This document shows positions 20,463 to 32,759 of a stretch of 64,000 nt of DNA, piece after piece; within the stretch, counting starts at the first letter, position 1, and each line of letters starts with the position of its first letter. The notes beneath the pieces were generated by a model. The model had not been told where the DNA came from. It searched no databases and saw only the letters and a list, made by a program, of their open reading frames with translations. The position numbers were made by a program, and so were the translations under genes. This DNA comes from Endomychus coccineus (Eukaryota; Arthropoda; Insecta; Coleoptera; Endomychidae). Location: contig OY294068.1 in NCBI GenBank assembly GCA_958510875.1, forward strand, positions 158,508,388 to 158,572,387. Direction: 5' to 3'.

Positions 20463-22335
20463 CACTGCTGACAGAAGTGAAAATTGACATTATGAAGTAA
20501 CCAATTTATTGACGTGACAACGTCTTATAATTCGATGGAGCCGGCTGCACGCACGAAAAAACATGACTCATGCGGCGTTACCTAGCGTTCCATTTAAGGC
20601 TTGAAGTGCAAGAGAGCTCTCCTACTTGAGTGAGCGATGCGTCCGCGTGGACAGCTGCTATGCAAGAATACATTTAAATGTTTTCGTCAAGTATGAAGTG
20701 CAGTGAAAAATGAATGTGGTGTCAATTGTTTATAGCAACGATAATTGCGGCGATGAAGGTAATGATTCTTTCGATATTAAATATATGTTCAGTGATGTAT
20801 TGTCGAATATTCGTTGCTCCATCATTGAAATAAATAGCATCGGTCCGCTAGTGCAGCGATTGTAGGTTATGCTATAATTGACAAAACTATAACAATAAGT
20901 TAACAGAACTATTTCACGATAAGTAAAAACTCAATTGCTTTACTATTCGATCGAAATAATTATCGAGCGTAGCTATGATTTCAAAAAATCGATTGTAGGT
21001 TATGCTATAATTGACAAAACTATAACAATAAGTTAACATAACTATTTCACGATGAGTAAAAAATCAATTGCTTTATTATTCAATCGAAATAATTATCGAG
21101 CGTAGCTATGATTCCAAAAAATTAAAACATAAATGTTAAATCTTCCACATATCATAACTACGTGTCTGAAATGACAGTTTGGACCAGCCAGCCGTCAAAG
21201 GGAACAATTTTCTCCTATATCAAACACATTGAGGCGGGCTTTTTAAAAGCTGAATTGACATAATTGTAATTATGCGTATAAATAAATGTAACTTGATCAA
21301 TTCAATTGTGATTTCCATTTACCTCCTTCTCTATATCCATACAAAATATCTATCAAACAAATAAAATTAAAATTTTCTTTTGAAAAATGAAACCATTCCA
21401 TCAGTTTTCTGTTATGACGCTGTCACGTTCAACTATCGTCAGTAAACCGACTTTACAGACAACCGACTTTTTTTTATGTTATCTTTGAATTATTGTAGCA
21501 TCCGAAATTACAATTTTATTATTTTTGAATGAAAATTGATATAATTAGTTTTTCTTCAGTTTTCACAACTGTCAGCATTTCAATCAACAATTATTTCCAT
21601 TTTTATATTTAATAATAAAAAACGTGTAATGGGCGGTACAATCCCTGTGAAGTGTATGAATGTAACCCGATAGCTATTATAATAAATACACATTATTTTA
21701 TTTTCAAAACATATAATTTATTGATATTCACATCGATGTGAATGGAAGTAATGTCAAACAGCATTTTCTTCATTTGCGTCGTCATTATCGGTAACTTCGA
21801 CGATACTTAAATTAATAAATTAGAAGATCCAAGCATGGAACATACTGTGGGACTGTGGAATGAGGTGTGCTCATATATAAAAACAGACTACTATTACCGA
21901 TCACACATAATTTAATTATCACTTTCCACTCTGTAATAATCAAAGTATGAGTTGTATTACAAAAAAGGTTCATCTTTTCAGTTAGCATAAAAATACAACT
22001 TTCGTCTGCACGAGGACGGAGGATTGAATAAATGAATAGCGTCGAGTATACGCGTGCTGTTGTAACTGTATACAGTGTATAGCGTGAATCGCGAGCACTG
22101 GCTCACACAGGCAGGCTCACCAACACCGACTCGGCTATGCACACGTGTGTAGGCGTATAGAGAGACTGCCTGACGCCTGACTCGAGGCCCGCAAGACCGC
22201 AGTTGCGCACGCAGCAGTGTACATAATACCCAATATATATATAGCTACAGCGTGACGGGACGTGACGAACTCATGGTTTCACCCCTCATCTGAAATAGCC
22301 CAACGCGCCTGAAGAAGTTTTCACTTCAAAAAGTG
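20463..22335. mobile_element. Nested element with CACT...AGTG inverted ends
   Basis: The left end CACTGCTGACAGAAGTGAAAA and the reversed right end CACTTTTTGAAGTGAAAA form imperfect inverted termini. The element interrupts a repeat whose uninterrupted form is present at 63790-63810. It contains a 133-bp tandem duplication and, in its last 350 bp, a markedly GC-richer, CpG-containing segment, but no transposase-like frame. CACT-type termini are shared by several DNA transposon groups (for example CACTA, Chapaev and Transib), so the superfamily is open. Confidence 0.6.
20857..21122. repeat. 133-bp tandem duplication
   Basis: Units 20857-20989 and 20990-21122 are near-identical, starting CGATTGTAGGTTATGCTATA and ending with GAGCGTAGCTATGATT. 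They lie inside the CACT...AGTG element. Confidence 0.9.
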
Positions 22336-22545
22336 CTTGGACCCGTTGATTTTATTTCCCGGGGGAAAGATTCTGCCCATATCATCAATCTTGTAACTTT
22401 CACTCCCTCGTGGGGGTGAGCTTTAACCCCAAAATCTTGAATGAGAGTAGGGGTCGAGTGGTACCTTATTTTAAAGGTAATCAAATTTTCTTTTCAACGC
22501 ATCTTAGTTTCACAAATTTGATGCTGCCGTTTTTGAGAAAATAAG

Positions 22546-23510
22546 GGAAGAACAATGGAAAAAGAAATTATTGCTCGGTTATAGAATGTTGAGATCCGTT
22601 GATTTTTATTGCTAAAAAAAGTTTTTTTCGCTTATTTTCAACTCAGCCTCTCCAATCTCCCGCAGAGGTAAGGTTGAACGCTTAAATTGAAAAAAATCAA
22701 AAGCCAAATGTTACTACAATTAAGGTCATCAAAATGTCATTTCATGGCCTAACAATTTTTAAGAATTGAGTAGGTAGTTAAGTTAGTTTATAAGTCAACA
22801 CTGATAAGACATTTGTATCGATTTTCACTTTAATTTCATGTTATAACATTGCTTAGCTTTATGGTATGGTTTGTCACTGTCTCCCTAAATTTTGCTACCA
22901 GCTCAATCATGAATTTTCGGTTAACATGTTTATCTGGATTCATTTCATTGAATACCTGTGTTGCGACATTAGCACATCTACCATTTTCATAATTCAGTTC
23001 AATCAGCGATACTATTCTGCAGTAGAATAAAACATTTTAGATCAAAATGAAGTTTAGTCACAGACAAAACCCTGCGAGATACTAAATTGAAATGAATTGA
23101 ATGTAAATAATCGGAACTTCTAAGGAACTGCAAAATTTATAAAATCTATACAGTAACATAATACCACAGCAGATAGAATGAAGTACTTTTTTCTTCGAAC
23201 GATAAAATTAGAATTTACATTACCTTTTATCGGTGGTAATTGGATTGAGGAACGTTGGAAACATTTCTTTATTAAAATAAATAATAAAGACAAATTAAAG
23301 GTAATAAATTATGTTGGATTTGCTGAAAAGAGAATTTAATGACCATTAAAATATGGTGTCACACGAATTTTAATCCCATTTTAATTTAAGGTTTGAAACT
23401 CACACCTGCGGGGGGGGTTGAAGTGACCAGGTGATGATAATGCACAAAATACTTCTTCTCTGAGATAAAAATCAAGGGATTTTAAATTTTTTTCAAACGA
23501 GGAACAATTA
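22546..23510. other. Right part of the 20384 insertion, non-coding
   Basis: AT-rich with a GC patch GCGGGGGGGGTTGAAG at about 23410, possibly the counterpart of the GTGGGGGTGAGC box near 22410 in inverted orientation. No frame seen. Confidence 0.4.
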
Positions 23511-25970
23511 TTGTATATAACTATTATTATATTAAACTCAGACCATTTCAAACTCGATTCAAGCTATTGCTTGTATTGTGTATAATTATTATTATTATAG
23601 GGAAATTATTTGATTTGAACCTTGATTAAAATCAATATTTCATATCTTGTATATAAACCTGAAATAGTTATTATTTCTCATTTCATCTATCATCAAAGAA
23701 AAATCTCATCATATTAACACCGATTCAAGCCACTATGCGTTTTGTGTATAACTAATATTATGGGAAAACCATATGATTTGATCCTAGATTCAAATCACTG
23801 TTGTCGTATTGTACATAATAATTTCAATTAGTTATTATGTGTCAGTACAACTATTACTATAGAAAAATCAGATCATGTCAACGTCAATTCGAACTATTGT
23901 TTGTATTTCGTATTATGTATAACTATTATCATAAGAAAATTGTATGGTTTGAATCTGGATTAGAATAACTGTTCTATATCATGAATAATAACTTGAAGTA
24001 GTTATTATTTTTTAGGTCAACTATTATTATAGAAAAATCATATCAACCCCGATTCAAGCCACATTTTGTATTGTGTATAACTATTATCATATGAAAATCA
24101 TATGATTTGAAAACCTTGACTAAAATCACCGGTTTATGTTGTGTATAATAACTTGGAGTAGTTAACATCTTCCAGTTCAACTATTATTATAGAAAAATCT
24201 GATTATATCAACCTTCCATTCAAACTACTGCTTATATTGTGTATTACTATTATTATAGGGAAATTACATGATTTAAACGTAGATTGAAATCACTGTGCTT
24301 GTATTGTAACCTGCATTTAATCATGTATCAGTTCAACTATCATTACAGGAAAATCAGATTATATCAACCCCGATTGAAACCACTTGCTTGTATTGTGTAT
24401 AACTGTTATTATAGGCAAATTATATAATTTGGACCTTGACTAAAATCACCTGTTTATGTTGTGTATAAAAACATGAAGAAGTTAATATCTTCCAGTTTAT
24501 CAGTTCATCTATTATCACAGGAAAATCAGATTATATCAACCCCGATTCAAACCACTTGCTTGTATTGTGTATAACTGTTATGATAAGCAAATCATATGAT
24601 TTGAACCTTGACTAAAATCACCGGTTCATGTTGTGTATAATAACTTGAAGTAGTTAATATCTCCCAGTTCAACTATTATTATAGAAAAATCTGATTATAT
24701 CAACCTTCCATTCAAACTACTGCTTATATTGTGTATAACTATTATTATAGGGAAATTACATGATTCAAACGTCGATTGAAATCACTGTGCTTGTATTGTA
24801 ACCTGCATTTAATTATGTATCAGTTCAACTATCATTACAGGAAAATCAGATTACATCAACCCCGATTAAAACCACTTGCATGGATTGTGTATAACTGTTA
24901 TTATAACTGTTATTATAGGCAAATTATATGATTTGAACCTTGAAACTGTTATTAAAGGCAAATTATTTAATTTGAACCTTGACTAAAATCACCGGTTTAT
25001 GTTGTGTATAATAACTTGAAGTAGTTAATATCTTCCAGTTTATCAGTTCAACTATTATCACAGGAAAATCAGATTATATCAACCCAGATTCAAACCACTT
25101 GCTTGTATTGTGTATAACTGTTATTATAAGCAAATCATATGATTTGAACCTTGACTAAAATCACCGGTTCATGTTGTGTATAATAACTTGAAGTAGTTAA
25201 TATCGTCCAGTTCAACTATGATTATAGAAAAATCTGATCATATCAACCTTCCATTCAAACTACTGTTTGTATTGTGTATAACTATTATTCCAGGAAAATC
25301 ATATGATTAGAACCACGATTGAAATTCCTGTGTTTGTATGGTTACCTGAATTAAATTATCACTTCAACTATTACTACAAAAAATCAGATTATATCAACCT
25401 CGATCCAAACCACTCGCTTGTATTGTGTATAACTATTATTATAGGGAAATTATATGATTCAAACCTTGATTAAAATGACCGTTTTGTGTTGTGTATAATA
25501 ACCGGAATAACCTTTCAGTTCACTATTACTATAGAAAAATCTGATTATATCAACCTCCATTGAAACTACTGTCTGTATTGTATATAACTATTATTATAGG
25601 AAAAAATCATATGTTTTGAACCCCGATTGAAAACGCTGTGCTTGTATGGTATATAATTACCTGAATGCCATTATTTGTTGGTTCAACTATTACTGCGAAA
25701 ACTCAGATTATATCAACCCCGATTAAAACAACTATTTGTATTTTGTATGACTACCATTGAAGACAACTCAGATCATACCAATTCAAAATATTGTTTGTAT
25801 TGCGTACAACTATTATTATATATGAATCATATAATTTGAACCTAGACTAATATCACTTTTTAGTATATTGTATAAAAAATAGTTATTACGTGTCTGTTCA
25901 ACTAGTAACCTCTATTCAGACTACTATTTGTGTTGTGTATAACTATTATTTCGTGTTACATGTACTAAAA
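23511..25970. repeat. Satellite array of ~163-bp units
   Basis: The phrase TATTGTGTATAACTATTATT recurs at about 23578, 23740, 23906, 24072, 24235, 24397, 24563, 24728, 24888, 25108, 25270, 25423 and 25585, mostly 160-166 bp apart; one unit of about 220 bp has an internal duplication. Each unit is a pair of related halves. Both open with AACTATTATTATAG; one continues AAAATCTGATTATATCAACC and the other AAATTATATGATTTGAACC. Units diverge by many substitutions. Monomer length is in the range of nucleosome-sized insect satellites. Confidence 0.9.
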
Positions 25971-26912
25971 TATTTCGTAACGAAATAATAGGTTGACTGG
26001 ACTACTACTGTTATTCTTGAGGCGTTATTTTCTACAGAATCTAATAGAAACAAAGATTTAATAATTCAAATTAAGGTACTTTTTTAAGAAGAATATATTT
26101 GATGATTTCATTCCATCACTCCTATATCCAGCCGGAAAAATTTTGCGGTAGAATATATTTTATTTTAAACCATTCAAGATCCCCTATGTCGGTTTACAAT
26201 TGCACCTCCCTCATGCTCACACCTTAGAAATTAAAAAATCAAGCGGTTGCAATCTAGGAGCCAGAGCCGACTGTTCAAATGAATAACTGAACGTGAACAA
26301 TAGCTTGTGTACCGGAATGGAAAGTGATACAACCTCCAATATCAAATTGAATTTATGTTGAACTCTTAAAAACGAAAACAGTTCTCTTCGGTTTAGCGAA
26401 CTTCATACAAATTTTGATATTGTACTCTTTGCAGTATGATTTGAAGCTACATTAGATTTATTTTGGCATGAGTTCATAAAAGGCGCCCTCGTACCTGGTT
26501 CCATTTCATCCTGCTGTCGCTTTCTCAGACCTTATCACGAAAATACTAATAAAAGCCCAGCCGCAACATTCCACCCTTATAGTTTCCCGAAGCAACTTGT
26601 ATTACAGTGCGCTGAAATGAAGTAGTAGCATCTTCAAGTTTCCTTTTCAAATTGCAACTGAAATAACTACATTCTTCCATACCATAAAAGATATGTTTAT
26701 CCACCTTATTCCTTGAAATAGGATCAGATTCACGAATTCCATCATGTATAATAGTTTTGTCAAATTATAGATTGAAATGTCAACTTGCAAAATGGAACAT
26801 CATTAAGAGATATATTCTTCAAGTTGTGTTCATTAGAAGGTCATACATGAAACAAATATCAGTTGAATTGAATGATACAAGTCGTAAAAATGAATTTATT
26901 CGTTTCACTCAT
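25971..26912. other. Non-coding, nothing recognised
   Basis: AT-rich sequence after the satellite; short open frames near 26757 have no recognisable content. Confidence 0.4.
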
Positions 26913-26917
26913 AATGG

Positions 26918-27025
26918 GGGATACGAAATTTGTCACAATACGCAGGTAAACTTGAAATTCTTGTACGATATTCGTCACATGGCATCCTGTTGTTCGATTT
27001 TGGGACTACGAACTTCGTCACAAAG
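26918..27025. repeat. Three spaced copies of TACGA-TTCGTCACA
   Basis: TACGAAATTTGTCACA (near 26922), TACGATATTCGTCACA (near 26967) and TACGAACTTCGTCACA (near 27007) are spaced about 40-45 bp. The word includes a short palindrome. Purpose unknown. Confidence 0.55.
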
Positions 27026-27984
27026 ATAATTAATGATTTTAAAATTTTAAAGTACAATAAAAACTTTGTTGATGCAACAATTTTGCCACCATAGGCGTCC
27101 AAGTAATATTTTTACGTTTACAAAAAAATTGATATGAATTAGAAATTAAATTATGAGATTGATTCCACTTTATTTATTCACTAAATTATTGTAATAGAAA
27201 AATATGTAACATATCATCAAGAATTTGATGTACTTATAATACATAAGTGTTACATAACACTCGGAAGAAAAACATCCACAATTTATACATAATAAAACTA
27301 CATATTTTATGGATTGTGTCCATTTGTATTTGAAACAACTTCAACAAAATGGAGGGTAGTTATGTTTTGTTGTTTCAAATCGAACAATAATGTTTGAAAA
27401 AAACATTGTATCCAAATGTTGGCTGCGTTTTTAGATTTAAAAGGAGTAGCTACACTATTACATTTTATGTACACTCTTACTTGGAATTTTAACAAAATAT
27501 TCGGTGAACCCATAATAAAAAGAATTACTCCAGGAAAGGACTCGTAGGCGATCGTGGTTTCATTTAGGGTTGAAAAACCTCGAGTCCAGATGTGGGGTAG
27601 AAATGTGGCTTCGTCGGAAATGAAATAATCCATCAAATAATCAGCAAGAACTTATCGTGAGTTGGTTCTATGGCAAGTAACTCAAAAATAACAAAAATGG
27701 CTCACCAGATTTAGATTAAAAATTCCATACCAAAACAATAACGAAACCTTTTTCCAGTTTAACAATTTTTGTTTTAATATTCACCACCTAAACCCAACTT
27801 TTGTATTTTGCGCCACCAAGACTGAGTAAGAGAAATAAGAGACGCCGCAACCAATAATTGTAACGTTATCCCACACCTTACAAACTTACTTAGCATTATG
27901 AATGGCAATTTCAAAATCAACCTCTACTTTCTCAGGAATGAAACTCAAGTTGTTGAGAGAACAAATAAACTAAATTTTTCCAAT
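27026..27984. other. Non-coding, possible DNA-transposon debris
   Basis: A minus frame at 27636-27307 begins DYFISDEATF, which recalls the SDEATF motif of mariner-like transposases. The rest does not follow the family, so I do not call a transposase. Confidence 0.3.
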
Positions 27985-29082
27985 AGTCGAGTCAAATTAG
28001 ACGAAAAAAGTATAAAAGCTGGGAAAATTTGCGGGCAACTCCGATCGACTCCGGGTTTTTTGCAAAATGTTCCTGAACGGATTTAGAACATTCCAGAAAA
28101 AAAAATGATATGCGCTTTCCAATTTTTTAATTTATTGGCCAGTTATTGGCCAATGTTGATGTACAAATGCGGAAATTTTGCAATTTTCAACGAAAATTAC
28201 TAGAAAACTGTACTCGAGGATTTTCGAGGTCGCTGATCACGATTCCGAAGTCGGATTTCTAATTTTCGATTTATTGCCCAGTTATTGGCAGGCAAAGATC
28301 ATTCAAACGCTTGTTTCATCCGTTAGGATGAAAGTGATAAATCAATTAAATGGGTTACATAGTTCAGCTACAGCTTCTGGTGAAAGAGGAGATGAATTTC
28401 TTGAATTTATAAACGAAGGTGACGATGTATACGTGTATGAGAGATGTCGTGCAGATTACGTTAAGAAGGAGTGTATTGATGCAGATAAAAGGCGCAGGCT
28501 ATCGTCAGTTAGTGACAATGATGAAGGTATTCTATCGCAATTCAATTTTAAAATCATTGTTTTATTTGTACAAAAGAAGCCAATCACTTGAAAATGTTTA
28601 AGTTGCCGAAAGAAAGACGTAAAATTGTCAATCAACTTAATGGAAACTTCCAAGACTTATTAATGGCTCATTTGATTGGTGAAGATGATGATCGTCATGA
28701 AAATTTGAACCATACCTCGAAAACCCCCGAGTACAATTTTCTAGCCATTTTCGTTGAAAATTGCAAAATTTCCGCGTTTTAATCATCAACTTTGGCCAAT
28801 AACTGAGCAATAAATCAAAAAATGGAAAATCCGACTTCGGAATCGTGATCAGCGACTTCGAAAACCCCTCGAGTACAGTTTTCTAGCCATTTTCGTTGGA
28901 AATTTCAGAATTTCCGCGTTTTGTCCATCAACAATGGCCAATAACTGGCCAATAAATTGAAAAATGGAAAAGCACATATTAGTTTTTTTTCGGAAATGTT
29001 GTGAATCCGTTCAGGAAAATTTTGCAGTCAATCGGAGTTGCCCGCAAATTTTCCCAGCTTTTTTGCTAATATGACTCGAATA
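27985..29082. mobile_element. Inverted-repeat element with CXC-protein 5' relic
   Basis: The left end CGAGTCAAATTAGAC...AAAAGCTGGGAAAATTTGC and the right end GCTAATATGACTCGA are inverted. Arms of about 290 bp (27985-28290 and 28795-29082) share GCGGGCAACTCCGATCGACT, TTGGCCAGTTATTGGCCAAT and GAGGTCGCTGATCACGATTC. The right arm region carries a second, partial copy of the arm (28725-28860). The interior encodes a protein fragment on the plus strand (see 28300-28680). The arms are imperfect, so the element is not young. Confidence 0.75.
28300..28680 (+). pseudogene. N-terminal fragment of a multicopy CXC-domain protein
   Basis: The plus strand encodes FLEFINEGDDVYVYERCRAD, YVKKECIDADKRRR and then, after a frame change, LSQFNFK (ideally followed by SHCLFC) and KLPKERR. 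I recall a multicopy hypothetical protein in insects and cnidarians with this order: a HxxCRxxYxxK block, a basic stretch, then FDFKxxCLFC and a C-terminal tesmin/TSO1-like CXC domain. The C-terminal part of such a protein is seen at 56482-57167. The function of the family is not known to me; its association with inverted-repeat elements suggests a transposon-borne gene. Confidence 0.5.
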
Positions 29083-30939
29083 CAACCAGAGTCTATAACT
29101 TTCTTTTGATTTGTTTTCCAGTAAACTAGAACCTACCGGTATAAAGTGCCCATTTATGTACCCATGTATGGTAAATAGTTGTGTAAAAAGTTTGTGCAAT
29201 ATTGGAATTTGCCATCCATGTATATGAAACTTGACTTATATAAGAATTTCGAATCTGTTTGGCAGCTAAAAATTACAATTCCACAATTCCATTTCGGAAA
29301 TCATTATCCAGAACAAAATTTTCACTCATGACCTTTTGTACGAATTTTCTTGCATATAACGGTGAACTTCGTTGGCAGAGCGAGGCAAAGTTGGCAATGT
29401 TTTGCGACGTCTATTATACATATTTTCTTTTACGCATTTAAGTCCCGGGAAGTCAATGTTTCTGGAAAAAACCGGAGCCTTTCCAAGCTAATCCTTTATG
29501 CAATATTTCAGTTGGTCATTCTGTATGTTCTTCTTCCGCTTTTATTTTGCAGGCAACACTGAGCATTTGTCTGGCAATTTTCTCTTCAGGTTAGTAATTA
29601 TGTTGATTTTTTATTGTTGTTTCAATAAAACTACTCGATTCCACAATGCTATACACATAAACTTTTCATTTAGGCCATTTGATGGACCTCCAGACAGTTT
29701 CATTATAGTTGAAGATCGATGTTTGGAAAACTTATAATTTTCGTACACTATTTGGGTGTTTCCGCGTCCACTTATAATATCTTTCATAAACAACATTTCA
29801 AATTTTGAAAAGAATGTTAACTATAACTTGTTAGCACCTACGAAACAAAAAATATAATCATTATAGGTTTGGAAACTTTGTGTAGCCTTAAATAGCAATA
29901 AATATTCAATTGGCCGTAATGATCAGAATCCACCTATCCTTTCTATTATTACCAAAGAATGCTCTGTGTGACGAGTTTCAGGCACCTTTAAAATTTACCT
30001 GAGACCTTGACCGGTCCTCGTAATCAAATTGTGACTATCATGTCTTCCCTTGTAATAATCCACAAGTATATTGATTATTATTTCACGACCATGGTAATAT
30101 CGGAAACGTTGGGTAACTGCCTTTTGAAATTCCCTCACTGATGGCTCAATGTAAACTGTTCATATTGTAATTTGATTTGAACAATGAAGTACAACTCCAA
30201 CACGTACTATGTCGATTCAATTACAGAGAAAATCTTCAATAGTGCAACTACATTCGAGGAAACAAATTGCATAAAAGTGGTTAGTTTTAGAATTATCAGG
30301 TGATATTGAAATTGCGAGCTTTTGTTATCATACAACAAATGAAAACATTCCTTTGTTTCCCTATCCCATTTCAAATTCCGGGAGTTAATATAGTCATGCA
30401 AGCATCCTACGTTAATATCCTGTTCTGGCGTTCTATAAGCTTTCATACTTTTCAATATGGAATAACCCTCACTTTCACATTTTGTTGCTATTTCCTATAT
30501 ATACAGAATCAATTTCCTGAAAGAATCTGAGCCATTTATACATGTAGCATACATTTCAGAAACAGTAATTGTGAAAACTATATGTACATACCGACGCACG
30601 AAAAATTAAACATGGCGTTTCCGAGCAGTAATCAACTTGGACACACGCTGGGACACAACAATTGTCTTTGGAAGGGAAACTATTTGAGCATAATCTGTAC
30701 CATTCAGCTTGAACCCGTTAACGACGGAGAATATCTATTACGAATTACTGTAAAGAAGGTTCGAGTTGAACCTGGTTTGGAAGATCTTTCTAACATCTTT
30801 ACAATGGTATCTTGTCTACATAAATTTAGTTTAATTAACAAAACACTTGTTACTTTGTTTTCATCACTTATATTATAGGAGAACTAACGTGACCATCTTT
30901 TCGACAACATCTTCAAAGCGATATTAATGTATGAATAAA
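29083..30939. other. Non-coding, one unrecognised open frame
   Basis: Mostly AT-rich. A 98-codon plus frame at 30582-30878 (containing NDGEYLLRITVKKVRVEPG) has slightly gene-like composition but no recognised family and no clear splice or start context. Everything else is unassigned. Confidence 0.35.
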
Positions 30940-31060
30940 CATAAAAGATACAACATTATGAATAAGAATTAATCTTCCTTATCCACTAAAAAAGTACTGA
31001 GGACCTTTCAACTACTTGGTAGCTGAAAGGCATTTTAACACTATTTATTTATAATTTGTA
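30940..31060 (-). repeat. PLE pLTR relic with degraded hammerhead
   Basis: Shares TTATCCACTAAAA, AGTACTGAGGACCTTTC and ACTACTTGGTAG with the PLE pLTRs near 38140-38250, 44880-44975 and 47615-47715. On the minus strand GAAAGGTCCTCAGTA (GAAA box, stem III, cleavage C and stem I strand) is preserved, but the CTGATGA box is lost. It lies just upstream of the LINE at 31096. Confidence 0.65.
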
Positions 31061-31095
31061 GTCTTATAGTGTACCCACAGTGTTAACTCTTTTAT

Positions 31096-31641
31096 AGTTT
31101 GGAAGTGAAAGATACCTCATTAGACGAATCAAAAGAATCTAATTCCTCTTCTATTGATAAAACATTAATTGAAAGTTACGCAAATAAACTGCAGAATGAA
31201 AACAAAAGCAGTGGCTCCAAAACTTCGTACCAACGCTAACGCAAGCCACAACCTTACCACCGAAACCACGCTGACATTACCAATAGTCAAAAGACTCAAC
31301 AGGTAGTCATTGGAAACAGCCAAAACAAAAACGACCAAGAAGACCTTGCTGCAGCCAAACCTAAATTATGGTTATATGTAGGGCGATGCATGTCAAACAC
31401 TACAGACGATAAGGTCAAGTCATATATGGAGATGAATTGTCCAGGTCATATTTTTAACGTCACCAAATTGAACTCAAAAGGGCAAAATGCATCTTTCAAG
31501 GTAGAAGCTGACCTTGAACTACAAGATAAACTTTACGAATCTTCCTTCTGGCCTAATGGAGTTCTAGTTAAGAAATTCAGACTTTTTCGCAGGACCCAGC
31601 AAAGTAATCGATATGGGAAAGAGCAGAGGAAAGAATTTTGA
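31096..31641 (+). pseudogene. LINE ORF1 protein, C-terminal part
   Basis: From about 31096 the frame reads TSLDESKESNSSS, PKLWLYVGRC, DDKVKSYMEMNCPGHIF, FKVEADLELQDKLYESSFWP and GVLVKKFRLFRR. This is the conserved C-terminal domain of insect Jockey/CR1 ORF1 proteins: WLYVGR...V..Y...N, then SFKV and FWPxGVxVRRF. It acts in RNA binding within the LINE ribonucleoprotein. One in-frame stop occurs near 31240. It ends 40 nt before the ORF2 endonuclease region. Confidence 0.7.
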
Positions 31642-31680
31642 CCTGAACGAAAACATAAAGACATGAACATGGGAAATCCT

Positions 31681-32752
31681 TCACCTTAATGTCCGCAATC
31701 TACTAAATAAGCTTAACCTAATGGAACTATTTCTTACCAAACACTTTCCTCACATTGTCTGTATTGATGAGCATTGGCTGAAACAATCCGGAATAGACGC
31801 TATCCATGTGCCTGGATACGATGTGATAACTTATTTCTGCCGCTCAAAAGCTGAGAAAGGTGGCTCTCTTATTTTGGCACGACAGGACATATCCAAGACG
31901 TGCACTCCACTGGATGATCTGAATAGATTGGCAAGCGAACTTACTTTTGAATGCTCTTGTATTCTTTTTATGAACTGTATATGTATTATTGATATCTACA
32001 AATCATGTGCATCAGGTGTTAAAGATAAGGACTTTCTAAGCCAACTTTGGAATCTTTTATCAAAAGCTATGCTCAAATATAAATACGTGATTCTAACCGG
32101 AGATTTTAACATTAATCAACTAAACAATAGCCTGTCTAAGAATATTTTGTTCGATATTTTTGATTCAAACGATTCAACTTCCGTAATACGAGAACCAACT
32201 CGCATATATAAATATGGAGACAAAACTACAGTTACTTCAATAGATTACATTGTAACTAATTTAAGCGATTACAGATACATAAACTATGATCCTGGCATAT
32301 CAGATCATCATGCGCAAATCTTACAATTTGCTTGCGAAATACCTTCCGAAGAAGTTGAACCAAAAGAAAACAACATTAAAAGCGTGAAAATTATAACTTT
32401 CAACGAAGCAAATAAAAAAGAATTTAAATTTTTACTGAATAAATATGTTTTTTCTCCATATGAATACGGGTTGTCTTCTTTTAGTGATTTTTGGAGCTAT
32501 GTGATCTGGTGTTCCAAAGCATCCTTTCCTACAAAAGATAAAAAAATTAAAGATGACTTTAAAAGAATAAAACTTTCAGACTCTTTAAGAACAGAACTAG
32601 ATAACTTAAAACTTCTGAATAAATTTAAAAACATTTTTAGAACCCCCGATCTAATATCAAATTATAATAAGCAAAGGAGGATCTCAAATAAAAAAGTCAA
32701 AGATGAAAAAAATAGTCGCCTGGCTAAAATCATTAAATCATCTGATGACTAA
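31681..32752 (+). pseudogene. LINE ORF2 endonuclease domain
   Basis: Opens with LHLNVRNLLNKLNLMELFL (endonuclease block I, canonical NVRSLxNKxxxLE) and HIVCIDEHWL (canonical ITEHWL, catalytic Glu). Then come GYDVITYFCRSKAEKGGSLIL, YVILTGDFNINQL (GDFN block, catalytic Asp and Asn), TSIDYIVTN and GISDHHAQIL (SDHxA, catalytic His). All APE-type catalytic blocks are present. The 343-codon frame is open from the Met at 31721 to a TAA at about 32750, after which the linker KTTWKLVNNVLNK continues in the same frame. Confidence 0.85.
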
Positions 32753-32759
32753 ATAAAAA

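Larger units (their letters stand above)
20384..23510. mobile_element. Insertion splitting the satellite array
   Basis: The left end TACCGGGTGGGCCAATCAAA, through about 20450, and the interior 22336-22545 (CTTGGACCCGTTGATTTTAT, GTGGGGGTGAGCTTTAACCCC) match 63735-64000 in the same order. There they are contiguous, so 20463-22335 is a nested insertion. The right boundary is set only by resumption of the satellite near 23511. A half-length internal echo (GAGATCCGTTGATTTTTATTG at about 22595) repeats the CCGTTGATTT box. No protein is encoded. CCGGGTGGGCC-type ends are common on insect DNA transposons and non-autonomous elements, but I cannot name the family. Confidence 0.65.

Noticed and set aside
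27307..27636. Minus frame with DYFISDEATF, possibly a mariner-like transposase
   Set aside because: Only the SDEATF word fits; neither the following residues nor other frames reproduce the DGAPxH and WPPxSPD blocks expected further on.
30582..30878. 98-codon plus frame as a possible host exon
   Set aside because: No family resemblance, no splice context and no extension in neighbouring frames.
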